From positions 1-34,360 of the forward strand of contig JAJRYG010000070.1 in NCBI GenBank assembly GCA_024275915.1: a stretch of DNA of 34,360 bases. Direction: 5' to 3'. The notes beneath the pieces were generated by a model. It had not been told where the DNA came from. It made no database searches and saw only the letters and a list, made by a program, of their open reading frames with translations. The position numbers and the translations under genes are program-made. Of this stretch, positions 7,058-16,887 are shown piece after piece. How positions within the stretch are numbered: the first letter of the stretch is position 1; the number at the start of each line of letters is the position of its first letter. Source of the stretch: Gammaproteobacteria bacterium (lineage in GTDB: Bacteria > Pseudomonadota > Gammaproteobacteria > UBA6429 > Thiohalophilaceae).

Positions 7058-9007
7058 ATGGATGCAAAAATCATCTGGTTATTCATATTTGTCGCGTTGT
7101 ACTGGAGTTATTGTATATTTTGGGGCATCAAGGGGGCGATGACGGCCAAAACGGCCTCTGACTACTTCATTGCCGGGCGCAGTATCTCGGTGTGGGTCTT
7201 CGTTCTTGCCGCAACCGCAACCTCCTTTTCCGGCTGGACCTTCATGGGGCATCCGGGACTGCTGTACCGCGATGGCTTTCAGTATGCGTATGCGTCGTTC
7301 TACGCCATTACCATTCCCTTTACCGGGGTCATCTTCCTCAAACGCCAGTGGATGCTGGGCAAACGCTATGGCTTTGTCACCCCGGGCGAAATGTTGTCCA
7401 CCTACTTCAAATCGGACAGTATCCGTCTGCTGGTGGTGCTGGTAGCCCTGATCTTCTCCATTCCCTACCTTGGCCTGCAACTGCGCGCTTCCGGATTCCT
7501 TTTTAATGTACTGACCGATGGCCTGCTGGATGTTGAAACCGGCATGTGGCTGTTGTCAGCCGTGGTGATCATCTATGTCGCCTCCGGTGGTCTGCGTGCA
7601 GTGGCCTATGTGGATACCATGCAGGCCATTCTGCTGGCGCTGGGTATCGTGGCGATTGGCATCATCGCCGTCAACTTCGTCGGCGGCTGGGACAAGCTCA
7701 ACGAAGGCATTGCGGCGCTTGCCCAGTTCGATACCAAACGCACACCCGATGACTTCAGTCACTATATCGCCATTCCCGGGGTTATCCAGTTCGTCAGTAA
7801 CGGTCCCTCGGCCGTGGGGGGCGCTTGGACCGGTATCATGATCCTCACCTACATGTTTGCCCTGATGGGCATTCAGTCTGCACCGGCCTTTTCCATGTGG
7901 GCCTTTGCCAATAACAATCCCAAACCCTTTGCTCCGCAACAGGTCTGGGCCTCCAGTTTTGGTATCGGCTTCATCCTCATGGTGTTCACCGCCATGCAGG
8001 GCCTCGGGGGGCACTTCCTCGGCGCCGATGCAGCCTTCATGGCCGCCCACCCGGATCTGGTCAATAACGTCATGGCCGGTGGCCTCGGCGGCAAGGACCT
8101 GATGGAGTCAGCGGGCAAACAGGGCATGCTGGTGCCGCAACTGATTCGACTGATGGCCGATGCCGCCCCCTGGCTGGTCGGCCTGCTGTCGGTGTGTGCT
8201 CTGGCCGCCATGCAGTCCACCGGTGCCGCCTACATGTCCACCGCCGGTGGCATGCTGACCCGTGACCTGCTCAAGCGTTACATCATGCCAGAAGCCAGTC
8301 ATGGCCAGCAGAAACTGTGGGGCCGCATCGGTGTCGGCATCATCGTCCTCGCCGCGCTGATGGTTGCCACTCATGCCACCGACGCTCTGGTGCTACTCGG
8401 CGGCCTGGCCGTGGCCTATGGTTTCCAGATGTGGCCAGCCCTGATCGCCATCTGCTGGTGGCCCTGGCTGACCCGTCAGGGCGTGGTACTCGGCCTGGTT
8501 GCCGGATTGATTGCCGTCACCATGACGGAAAAAATTGGCGCCCAGTACATGCCCTGGGGACGCTGGCCTTGGACCATTCACTCGGCAGGCTGGGGGATCA
8601 TCTTCAACTTCGGCATCGCCATTGTTGTTTCCTACTTCACCCAGAACCGTGAAGACACCGAACACCGCATGAGTTTCCATAACTTCCTGCGGGAACATGC
8701 CACCCTGGATGCGGCGAAGAAAAAACTCATACCGGTCGCTTGGATCATCACCCTGGTATGGTTCTTCTTTGGTATCGGACCGGGGGCCGTGATTGGCAAC
8801 ACCATCTTTGGCAACCCCAATGATGCCACCACATGGACCTTTGGCATCCCCTCCATCTGGGCCTGGCAGCTGCTGTGGTGGGCCATTGGTGTATTCATGA
8901 TGTGGTTCCTGGCCTACAAGATGGAAATGTCCCTGGTTCCCACCAAGGAAGTCGAGGCTCTGCAGGAAGACATTGGCGACCTGCATCTCGACGTCGACAA
9001 ACCCTGA
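7058..9007 (+). CDS. Sodium:solute symporter family (SSS/SLC5) transporter
   Basis: 649-residue inner-membrane protein with roughly thirteen hydrophobic segments. It opens with a first helix and then SDYFIAGRSISVWV, the SSS-family signature region, followed by ATATSFSGWTF, whose serines match the sodium-site part of these transporters. The C-terminal tail (about 25 residues, acidic) is cytoplasmic-looking. The substrate is not readable. Being upstream of a DUF294 regulator, a DnaQ-like exonuclease and acetyl-CoA synthetase, as in many gammaproteobacterial acetate-uptake clusters, it is likely to carry acetate or another small monocarboxylate; that is inference. The gene has a GAGAGA ribosome-binding site and its own terminator. 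Confidence 0.92.
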   Translation: MDAKIIWLFIFVALYWSYCIFWGIKGAMTAKTASDYFIAGRSISVWVFVLAATATSFSGWTFMGHPGLLYRDGFQYAYASFYAITIPFTGVIFLKRQWMLGKRYGFVTPGEMLSTYFKSDSIRLLVVLVALIFSIPYLGLQLRASGFLFNVLTDGLLDVETGMWLLSAVVIIYVASGGLRAVAYVDTMQAILLALGIVAIGIIAVNFVGGWDKLNEGIAALAQFDTKRTPDDFSHYIAIPGVIQFVSNGPSAVGGAWTGIMILTYMFALMGIQSAPAFSMWAFANNNPKPFAPQQVWASSFGIGFILMVFTAMQGLGGHFLGADAAFMAAHPDLVNNVMAGGLGGKDLMESAGKQGMLVPQLIRLMADAAPWLVGLLSVCALAAMQSTGAAYMSTAGGMLTRDLLKRYIMPEASHGQQKLWGRIGVGIIVLAALMVATHATDALVLLGGLAVAYGFQMWPALIAICWWPWLTRQGVVLGLVAGLIAVTMTEKIGAQYMPWGRWPWTIHSAGWGIIFNFGIAIVVSYFTQNREDTEHRMSFHNFLREHATLDAAKKKLIPVAWIITLVWFFFGIGPGAVIGNTIFGNPNDATTWTFGIPSIWAWQLLWWAIGVFMMWFLAYKMEMSLVPTKEVEALQEDIGDLHLDVDKP

Positions 9008-9024
9008 TAGCCTCTGGCTAGGCG

Positions 9025-9058
9025 GCGGGGAGGTTCCAGCCTCCCCGCTTTTTGTTTT
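9025..9058 (+). terminator. Rho-independent terminator after the symporter gene
   Basis: Nine-bp GC-rich stem GCGGGGAGG / CCTCCCCGC with a six-base loop, followed by TTTTTGTTTT. It separates the symporter from the small gene that follows. Confidence 0.95.
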
Positions 9059-9084
9059 CAGACAGATTCATTCCGTAAGGTTGT

Positions 9085-9318
9085 ATGTTCTATTTTCTTG
9101 TTTCCGTCCTCGTACTTGCCCTGCTGCTGTTTTTTCCCATGAGCAAGCTTATCTGGGTACTGAGTGTTCGTCGTCTGCAGCGCAAGACCGGTAACACCCT
9201 GACGACCGAGGAAATCCAGGGCCAGATGATCCGCGCCCGTTTCGTTGCCATCTTTGTCAGTCTGATTTTTTCCCTGCTGTTCAATATCCAGTTGCTGGGG
9301 CTACCCACCCATGTCTGA
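9085..9318 (+). CDS. Small two-helix membrane protein, unknown function
   Basis: 77 residues: a first hydrophobic helix (residues 1-25), a basic cytoplasmic-type linker with VRRLQRKTGNTLTTEEIQGQMIRARF, and a second helix near the C terminus (VAIFVSLIFSLLFNIQLLGL). I know no named family. TAAGG upstream of the ATG is a plausible ribosome-binding site. Its stop overlaps the start of the TPR gene by eight bases, so translation of the two is likely coupled and they may work together at the membrane. Confidence 0.75.
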   Translation: MFYFLVSVLVLALLLFFPMSKLIWVLSVRRLQRKTGNTLTTEEIQGQMIRARFVAIFVSLIFSLLFNIQLLGLPTHV

Positions 9319-9889
9319 TCCCGTTTACCGTCTGCTCGTGGCCACCGCCATCATCCTGACACTCGCCTGGGTTGGCTGGTCTTTCTATGACGGCATGTTG
9401 AAAAACAGCCAGCCCGGTGACAGCGATTACCATGCGGCCAACCGCGCCTTCGAGGATGGCCAGTATGCACAGGCCCTGCAGGACTATGAACAAGCACTGC
9501 AAACAGACAGTGACAATATCCATGCCTTGCGTGGCAAGGCCCGCAGCCTGATGCAACTGGGCCGCAACCAGGAAGCCCTGGAAGCATTTACCGATGCCAT
9601 CGAACAGGAACCGGACTTTGCCGCCAGCTACGCCAACCGCGGCATCCTGCTGGACCGCATGGGTCACTACCGCGACGCCATCAGGGACTATGAAAAGGCC
9701 ATCGAACTGGATGATAAAATCACCGAAGGCCCCGGCTGGCTGACACGGTTTTTACGCCTGCAACCGGAGAAACCAACCAGCATTGCCGACCGTGCCCGCT
9801 ACCTGCGCCAGCAACTGGCCAAACCCGAATCAGAACGCCTGCTGAGGGTACCGGAAGTCGATGAGCAGCAACGTAGCTACAAGATGTGA
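9311..9889 (+). CDS. Membrane-anchored TPR-repeat protein
   Basis: 192 residues. An N-terminal hydrophobic helix (about residues 7-25) acts as an uncleaved anchor, and the rest is about three tetratricopeptide repeats: AANRAFEDGQYAQALQDYEQ, then LMQLGRNQEALEAFTDAIEQ, then LDRMGHYRDAIRDYEKAIEL, each with the W/L-G-Y-A-P spacing of TPRs. TPRs are protein-interaction scaffolds. The start ATG lies inside the end of the previous small membrane gene. No partner is identifiable beyond that neighbour. Confidence 0.87.
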   Translation: MSDPVYRLLVATAIILTLAWVGWSFYDGMLKNSQPGDSDYHAANRAFEDGQYAQALQDYEQALQTDSDNIHALRGKARSLMQLGRNQEALEAFTDAIEQEPDFAASYANRGILLDRMGHYRDAIRDYEKAIELDDKITEGPGWLTRFLRLQPEKPTSIADRARYLRQQLAKPESERLLRVPEVDEQQRSYKM

Positions 9890-9988
9890 GAAAGACCGAG
9901 AAAGGTCATGGAATCTGATTTATTCGGTTTCCAGCGGCACAGGAAAGTGCCGCCAAAATCGAGCGCGACAATCGATTGATTTTGTGAG

Positions 9989-10016
9989 AAAAACGAAAAC
10001 CGCACTTTTCGTTTTT
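9989..10016. terminator. AT-rich perfect hairpin, possible bidirectional terminator
   Basis: Eleven-bp perfect inverted repeat AAAAACGAAAA / TTTTCGTTTTT with a six-base loop, lying between the convergent TPR gene and the 54-residue membrane gene. The stem has only two G-C-type pairs, so it is weaker than the other terminators in the window, but its place between convergent genes fits that role. Confidence 0.5.
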
Positions 10017-10057
10017 CGTGCGCTGAGAATTCAGGGATGAATTATTCAGCTTCCTTA

Positions 10058-10222
10058 TCAAACCAGTTCGAGTATGTCCACCAGCAACACCCTGAAGAAG
10101 AACAACAGGGCAATGGCACCAAATAGCAGATGGCCGATTTCCGACTCCCCTTCCTCGTCTCGATAGGTCAGGCCATGCCAGGCAATGATGCCGGTCAGAA
10201 GAATAAAGATATAATCAGTCAT
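10058..10222 (-). CDS. Small two-helix membrane protein, 54 residues
   Basis: Begins MTDYIFILLTGIIAWHGLTY (helix 1), then a short charged stretch DEEGESEIG, then a second helix GHLLFGAIALLFFFRVLLV. The charge pattern and the two compact helices look like a real small membrane protein rather than chance. An in-frame extension of 26 residues upstream is possible but has no support. No clear ribosome-binding site is seen. It is divergent from the DUF294 regulator, sharing about 150 bases of upstream sequence. I do not recognise a family. Confidence 0.6.
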   Translation of the reverse strand: MTDYIFILLTGIIAWHGLTYRDEEGESEIGHLLFGAIALLFFFRVLLVDILELV

Positions 10223-10375
10223 ACAGGGGTTCAGCTTCGATAAAATGACAAGTTCAAAATAACACCCAACACCCACCCACATCAAGCGAAGCCGAGGCAA
10301 TAAAAAACCTGATCCCGCTTGTCGACTATAGCCGTCTGATTCAGGTTTTTGTCAGGATTGCGCTATTATCAAACC

Positions 10376-12232
10376 ATGGACAACAGAAACGACATCACGC
10401 TATTGTCATCGACCCCGACCTTTGCGGGAATCGATGCACGACTGATCTCCAGCCTGACTGCCCGCAGCCAGCCCCTGTGGCTCAATAAAGGTGACATTCT
10501 GTTCAATGCCGGAGAGGCGTTTCGCCAACAACTGTTCATTCTTCTGTCCGGTCACATCCTCCTGCAGCGAAAACAGTATACCCGGCAGATTCCGCCCGGT
10601 GAAGTCCTCGGCCTTGCCGCCTGGCTGGACCAGGCGCCCTATCAGGCTACCGCCATTGCCGACACGGACTGCCGCCTGCTGCAAATCGCGGCAAGCGACT
10701 TTGCCGAACTGGAAACCACCTTCCCCGAGCTTGGCCGGCTGGTGGATCAGATCCTTGGCCAGCGGATCCGCAGCCGCACCACTCAGCAGCCACCGATCAG
10801 TGGCAGTCTGGCCCTGCCGGTCTACCAGCTGATGACCTCCCCGCTGGCCAGCTGTGACAGCCAGACGAGCATTCGTCAGGCTTATCAGCTCATGCAACAA
10901 AGGAAAATAGGCAGCCTGGGAGTGGAAGATAAAAAAGACGGGCTGATGGGCATGCTGACCTTTGCCGGCCTGTGCGGTGCCCTGCTGGAAGCCGATGTCA
11001 CTCCCGAAACACCGGTACGCAACGCCGCGTGTGAAACGCCGATCACCATCCGTGATACCGCCCTGCTCTGGCAGGCTGAAGATATGCTGCACCAGCACCA
11101 TGTCAAGTACCTCGTCGTGACCCGTGATGGCAAACCCGTTGGCCTGCTGTCACAGACGGATCTGTACAAGGCCCGCCTGAAACAGCAGTCGGGGCTGGTC
11201 AATATCATCCAGTCTGCCAACTCGCTGCAGACACTGCGCCATCATTATGAGCACATGTACGAAACCGCCAGCGACATTCTGCAGCAACACCGTCATGCCA
11301 GTCAGGCGGTACAGCAGATCAGCCGGCTGCATCTCGCCATCCAGCAACGTTGCGTGGAACTGACCCTGGAGGAAATGGACAGTCCCCCCCCCTGTGCCTA
11401 CAGCCTGATCATCATGGGCTCGGGTGGGCGCGGTGAAATGCTGCTCAACCCGGATCAGGACAATGGCCTGATCATCGATGATCGGCAACATGCCCCCGAT
11501 GATAAAACCCGGCAGTGGTTCCAGGATTTCAGCCAACGGCTCAATGTCAATCTCGACAAGGCCGGTTACATCCTCTGCCCCGGTGAGATCATGGCCCGCA
11601 ACCCCATGTACCACAAAACCCTCAGTGAATGGAAACAGCAGATTGGCCACATCTTGCAAAACCCCAACATGAAAGCCGCCCGCTGGGCCAATATCGTCTT
11701 CGACTTCGATACCCTGTACGGCGACGATCTACTCACCCAGAGCTTGCGCAAACATCTGCTCGCCGCCATCCACCAGGAACCTGCCATGCTGGATTACATG
11801 GTGGATGATGATGCCGAAGGCCGGCCACCACTGGGCCTGTTCAACCGCCTGCTGACCCTGGATGATGAATCCCACAAGGGCACCATCGACATCAAACGCA
11901 ACGGCCTGCGCCTGGTGGCCGATGCTGCACGTGTCTATGCCCTGCAAGCCGGCATTGCCGAAACAGCCACCCGCGAAAGGCTCAATCGTCTGGTACATCT
12001 GGGCACCCTGGATCGTGACCTGGTGGACTCGGTCACCGCCGCATTCGATGAATTACTGGACATTCTCCTGCAGCACCAGATCAACCAGATCCGTGAGGGC
12101 CAGCTCCCCAACAAGTACATCAACCCGGACAACCTGTCGTGGCAAACCCGCTCCGTCCTGCAGCTCTCCATGCGGGCCATACGGCGGCTGCAGGACAAGC
12201 TACAAGGTCGGTTTGGCCGCGATGCCTTCTAG
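10376..12232 (+). CDS. cNMP-binding / CBS / DUF294 nucleotidyltransferase-like regulator
   Basis: 618 residues, soluble. Order: a cyclic-nucleotide-binding-like beta-barrel (about 20-135), two CBS motifs (about 150-270; adenine-nucleotide sensing), then the DUF294 nucleotidyltransferase domain with GSGGRGEMLLNPDQDNG, the GS-R-E-D-D pattern shared with GlnD uridylyltransferases, and a helical DUF294 C-terminal domain. The architecture suggests an energy- or nucleotide-sensing enzyme that modifies a partner. The family often accompanies an acetate-type symporter and acs, as here. I choose the ATG at 10376; a TTG nine codons upstream is also open. The stop codon is directly followed by dispersed element copy B. 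Confidence 0.9.
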   Translation: MDNRNDITLLSSTPTFAGIDARLISSLTARSQPLWLNKGDILFNAGEAFRQQLFILLSGHILLQRKQYTRQIPPGEVLGLAAWLDQAPYQATAIADTDCRLLQIAASDFAELETTFPELGRLVDQILGQRIRSRTTQQPPISGSLALPVYQLMTSPLASCDSQTSIRQAYQLMQQRKIGSLGVEDKKDGLMGMLTFAGLCGALLEADVTPETPVRNAACETPITIRDTALLWQAEDMLHQHHVKYLVVTRDGKPVGLLSQTDLYKARLKQQSGLVNIIQSANSLQTLRHHYEHMYETASDILQQHRHASQAVQQISRLHLAIQQRCVELTLEEMDSPPPCAYSLIIMGSGGRGEMLLNPDQDNGLIIDDRQHAPDDKTRQWFQDFSQRLNVNLDKAGYILCPGEIMARNPMYHKTLSEWKQQIGHILQNPNMKAARWANIVFDFDTLYGDDLLTQSLRKHLLAAIHQEPAMLDYMVDDDAEGRPPLGLFNRLLTLDDESHKGTIDIKRNGLRLVADAARVYALQAGIAETATRERLNRLVHLGTLDRDLVDSVTAAFDELLDILLQHQINQIREGQLPNKYINPDNLSWQTRSVLQLSMRAIRRLQDKLQGRFGRDAF

Positions 12233-12393
12233 CAGGATGTTGAATAAGCCCTTCCCTGGCCTTTTTCAACCCGGGAACGGAAAACGCGGTTTGCCGCTCC
12301 CTCACATTTTCAATGACTTGTGGTCATTGAAAATGGCGGTGCGTCCCTGCACCGCACACAGGCTGTCGAATAACGGCGTTTTTCAACAACCTG
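12233..12393 (+). repeat. Dispersed intergenic element, copy B (161 bp, best preserved)
   Basis: Starts CAGGATGTTGAATAAGCC immediately after the TAG of the DUF294 gene and ends TTTTTCAACAACCTG. Three hairpins can be drawn: a left arm GTTGAA (12239) with TTTTTCAAC (12262-12270), a central palindrome TTTTCAATGAC / GTCATTGAAAA (12307-12333), and a right arm TGTCGAA (12364) with TTTTTCAACA (12379-12388). The whole is flanked by the inverted ends CAGG and CCTG. The flanks CTAG and CTAA could be a 3-base target duplication. It lies inside the apparent operon, 19 bases before the exonuclease ATG. Confidence 0.9.
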
Positions 12394-12412
12394 CTAACGG
12401 GGTTCGTGGACA

Positions 12413-13126
12413 ATGCCTCTGAAGCAGACCTTCCAGCGCATGCTGCTACAGTACCGGATGATTGCCACAAAACCGGGCTCGACGGACATGGCGGAGATAA
12501 AGGCCGCCTGCCGCCACTATCCACGCAAACAAATTCTTGCTCAAACCGTCGAACAGACCCGCTTTGTCGTCATCGACACGGAAACCACCGGATTTGGTGT
12601 CTATGCCGGGGATGAAATCATCTCCGTGGCCCTGCTGGAATATCAGGGTCTTCAGGCCACCGGCAGGATCTACAAGCAATTGATCAACCCCAGGCGACCC
12701 ATTCCCGAAACCTCCAGCCGAGTACATGGCATCCATGACGAGGATGTGGCCGAGCAACCGGATCTGGCAACCGTTCTGCCGGCCATCATGGCTTTCATCG
12801 GTGATGCCGTGCTGGTAGGCCACCACATCAATTTCGATATCCGTTTTCTCAACAGGTATCTGCAGCAGCATGCCGCCTGCAAGCTCAACAACCTGTGGCT
12901 CGATACCATGCTGCTGTTTACCAGCCATACGGGGCACATGGGCCAGTACAGCCTCGAGGATATGGCCCGCTACTGCAAGGTCCAGATCGTGGACCGGCAC
13001 AGTGCGCTGGGGGATGCCCGGGCTGCCGCCGCCATTTTCGAGACGCTGCTGCCTCAGCTGACAGAGACTTCAGCCACGATCAAACAGCTTTACAATCAAC
13101 AATTTAGTCATGACGCCGATTTCTGA
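12413..13126 (+). CDS. DnaQ-like 3'-5' exonuclease (DEDDh family)
   Basis: 237 residues. The exonuclease domain starts near residue 50 with FVVIDTETTGF (D55 and E57), continues with the NFD motif (D142) in LVGHHINFDIRFLN, and closes with H196 and D201 in HSALGDA, so all five catalytic DEDDh positions are present. The family removes nucleotides from 3' ends of DNA, or RNA in some members; it resembles the epsilon subunit of polymerase III but is a separate accessory protein. In many gammaproteobacteria such a gene sits next to a DUF294 regulator and acs, exactly as here. The role in acetate metabolism is unknown. The first 50 residues are helical and unconserved; a start at residue 10 is possible. 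Confidence 0.9.
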   Translation: MPLKQTFQRMLLQYRMIATKPGSTDMAEIKAACRHYPRKQILAQTVEQTRFVVIDTETTGFGVYAGDEIISVALLEYQGLQATGRIYKQLINPRRPIPETSSRVHGIHDEDVAEQPDLATVLPAIMAFIGDAVLVGHHINFDIRFLNRYLQQHAACKLNNLWLDTMLLFTSHTGHMGQYSLEDMARYCKVQIVDRHSALGDARAAAAIFETLLPQLTETSATIKQLYNQQFSHDADF

Positions 13127-13179
13127 AAAAATCATCCCCAGTGCTTGCGGGATGGGCCGTGATTGTTAACAATAGCCCT

Positions 13180-13485
13180 ATGAAACCCTTTCCCGGCCAG
13201 GCATTCCTGACTTCCGCGGCAGGCCGTCGTTTGCTGTGGTTTGGCTTTGCTGCCATTTTCTACATGTCGGGTCAGGCCACCACCATCTGGTTGCTGGAGC
13301 CGGAACACTTTGCCGGCGGCATGGACTGGTTCTGGCTGCTCCTGTTCCCCATCCTGCTGCCCCTGTTTTTTGTCATTCAACGTCGTAGCGGCTGTGCCAG
13401 TGGCCAGTGCCAGCTGCCTGCCGACAAACGGAAAAAGAAACCGGGACCGCACGATATCATCTATCCCCGGATCCCCATGGATTAA
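13180..13485 (+). CDS. Small membrane protein, 101 residues, between the exonuclease and acs
   Basis: Two hydrophobic helices, LLWFGFAAIFYMSGQATTIW and a longer one WFWLLLFPILLPLFFVIQ, then a basic tail rich in K, R and P with two cysteines (CASGQC). I prefer the ATG at 13180, which gives MKPFPGQAF and puts helix 1 near the N terminus. The frame lies in the same direction as its neighbours with 53 and 42 bases on either side, consistent with an operon member. No family is recognised; a role next to the acetate genes is only inferred from position. Confidence 0.65.
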   Translation: MKPFPGQAFLTSAAGRRLLWFGFAAIFYMSGQATTIWLLEPEHFAGGMDWFWLLLFPILLPLFFVIQRRSGCASGQCQLPADKRKKKPGPHDIIYPRIPMD

Positions 13486-13527
13486 AGCCATCACAGTACC
13501 GGTAACGAAATAATAAGGAGACATTCC

Positions 13528-15474
<1,947 letters not shown>

Positions 15475-15510
15475 ATCCAGATGTATTCATGGCATGCCGG
15501 CGTTATCCGG

Positions 15511-15603
15511 GCAGGATGCGCCGACGCAAGGAGGCGCATCGGTCGCTGGAGCCCTGCCGGTTTCGGTGTTCGATGCGCTTCGCCTTGTTCAGCGGCATCC
15601 TGC
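15511..15603. repeat. Palindromic intergenic repeat with GCAGGATGC ends
   Basis: Outer ends GCAGGATGCGCC and GGCATCCTGC are inverted copies of each other. Inside, GATGCGCC (15515) pairs with GGCGCATC (15533-15540), and a second arm CGATGCGCTTCGCC follows. Such GATGCGC-rich palindromes are common between proteobacterial genes. It lies about 35 bases after acs and may help end that transcript, although no U-tract follows. From 15604 to 15728 I see no gene; a GTGCAATGC block there faintly recalls the dispersed element family. Confidence 0.65.
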
Positions 15604-15728
15604 ATTCGAGACGGTGTTCCCTGATTTCACAGAGGTCGCAGCGGTGCAATGCGTTGTGCTTATTGAAGATACAATGGGGATCTTACCAGGAGCGTCGGCG
15701 TCTCGCCGGCAACCCGCTCGACAACAAG

Positions 15729-15773
15729 CAGGCTGTCTTGAAAATGTGAGGGAACGGCTTTTTCAACATCCTG
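15729..15773 (-). repeat. Dispersed intergenic element, single-hairpin form (copy G, 45 bp)
   Basis: On the minus strand it begins CAGGATGTTGAAAAAGCC directly after the TGA of the lipoprotein gene, and ends TTTTCAAGACAGCCTG. The middle GTTCCCTCACATTTTCAA resembles the start of the central palindrome of copy B, so it looks like an internal-deletion derivative with both ends kept. Confidence 0.75.
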
Positions 15774-16328
15774 TCAGATACGCAACTCCCGCAGGCGCCG
15801 ATCGATCCAGGCCTGCCAGCTCCTGTCCTGGGTCTTTTTATGCAGGCGTCGAAGAATTTCCCGCTCACTCGGCAGCATCACCTTGGCATAATAGAATTCA
15901 TCCTTATCCGCCGTCTTGTCCCGGGCACGCCGACCCGTGATCCGGTATGAACCGGCATAGACCATCTTGCCGGGCTTGACCTTGTAGACATCCTGGTAGG
16001 AATGCAGCTTGATGGCATTGAGGGTAAAACGGGTATTCTGCTTCGAAACATAGTAGGACACATAATAATCTGCCGGCTTCAGGTTGACGGCAATAAAGTC
16101 TCCATTGGGATAAATATAGACCTTGGGCGGAATGGAAAATGGCGGAAAATAGGATCGGCCATATTCGCGTATTTCCACCTTGGTCATCATGTCGTATGAC
16201 TCGATGTGGCCAAAAATCATTCCCATGTTTTCATCGATGATATTCAGTGGTGGTGCAGGCGCACCCGCACAGGCACTCAGCAGTCCGAGTACAAGGCCAC
16301 TCAAACCCAGCCTGAATATTTTAGTCAT
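15774..16328 (-). CDS. Putative lipoprotein, 184 residues, unknown function
   Basis: N terminus MTKIFRLGLSGLVLGLLSAC: basic start, hydrophobic core and a lipobox LSAC with the lipidated cysteine C20. The mature part begins AGAPAPP and contains beta-rich segments with many aromatic residues (YIYPNGDFIAVNLKPADYYV), as in carbohydrate-binding or PEGA-like sandwich folds; the second half is basic, ending RRLRELRI. The ATG at 16328 is chosen because GGAG lies six bases upstream; an in-frame ATG five codons earlier is less likely. It stands alone, and its stop is joined to a dispersed hairpin element that may be its terminator. I do not recognise a named family. Confidence 0.82.
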   Translation of the reverse strand: MTKIFRLGLSGLVLGLLSACAGAPAPPLNIIDENMGMIFGHIESYDMMTKVEIREYGRSYFPPFSIPPKVYIYPNGDFIAVNLKPADYYVSYYVSKQNTRFTLNAIKLHSYQDVYKVKPGKMVYAGSYRITGRRARDKTADKDEFYYAKVMLPSEREILRRLHKKTQDRSWQAWIDRRLRELRI

Positions 16329-16591
16329 GACAGTCTCCAGCATGGCCGATTTTCCCTCAGTTCAGTTGTTCTGCTGTTGAATATTCACTATTCGTGCCAG
16401 ACCTTGCTTTTCCAGACCGGCAGAATCCACAAAATAATAATAATCATGATTAACAATGACTTGGAACAATATATTTCATCCTGATCATGCCGCGCACTAA
16501 AGTTACGGCAACTTGTTGCCGCTATTACCTTCAGGCGCTTGCCTGTCTCTGTCGGCCTATACACGGGCCGCAGTTTTGTATTTGTAACGAA
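16329..16591. other. Intergenic sequence without a recognised gene
   Basis: The part next to the lipoprotein must contain its promoter. The remainder is AT-rich (a run of ATAATAATAATC near 16435-16446) and holds only short, unconvincing frames. Together with element D it forms a 559-bp gap. Confidence 0.4.
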
Positions 16592-16755
16592 CAGGCTGTA
16601 CATGGAAAAGGGAAAGGCTCCGTCAGGAGTTTTTCAAGGGGGAACCCGGTTTTCTCCCTTACCTCATCGTCTCAATACCTTGTTGCGATTGAAAAACAGC
16701 AATGCCTCGCCGTATTGCACTCACGCTGTCGAAAACATCATGTTTCAACAGTCTG
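16592..16755 (+). repeat. Dispersed intergenic element, copy D (164 bp, degenerate)
   Basis: Opens CAGGCTGTACATGGAAAAGG and closes TGTTTCAACAGTCTG. Between are GAGTTTTTCAA, a CCCGGTTTTCTCCCTTACCTC block, a weakened central palindrome around TCAATACC ... CGATTGAAAA, and a second hairpin CGCTGTCGAAAACATCATG. The order and spacing match copies A and B, but many bases differ. Confidence 0.65.
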
Positions 16756-16802
16756 ATTAACGACCGTTACAGGTCATGTTTTTTTCACAACCGGTATTTT
16801 CC

Positions 16803-16832
16803 TTGATAACTGTCAAGGCAATTTCTCATATT
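16803..16832 (+). promoter_or_regulatory. Candidate sigma70 promoter for ppk2
   Basis: TTGATA, an 18-base spacer, and CATATT lie about 55 bases before the ppk2 start. The -35 box matches four of six consensus bases and the -10 box is moderate. This is read by eye only. Confidence 0.4.
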
Positions 16833-16887
16833 TGGACCATAGTTGAATGAAACAGTGGTCAGAACAACGCGTACAGGATAAAAAAAC

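Noticed and set aside
16388-16603. Minus-strand 71-codon frame in the gap before ppk2
   Set aside because: One hydrophobic stretch from an AT-rich run, no ribosome-binding site, and it overlaps the start of element copy D.
16811-16830. Pho-box-like CTGTCAA ... TTCTCAT upstream of ppk2
   Set aside because: The two half-sites are six rather than four bases apart and the second matches poorly; not enough to claim PhoB control.
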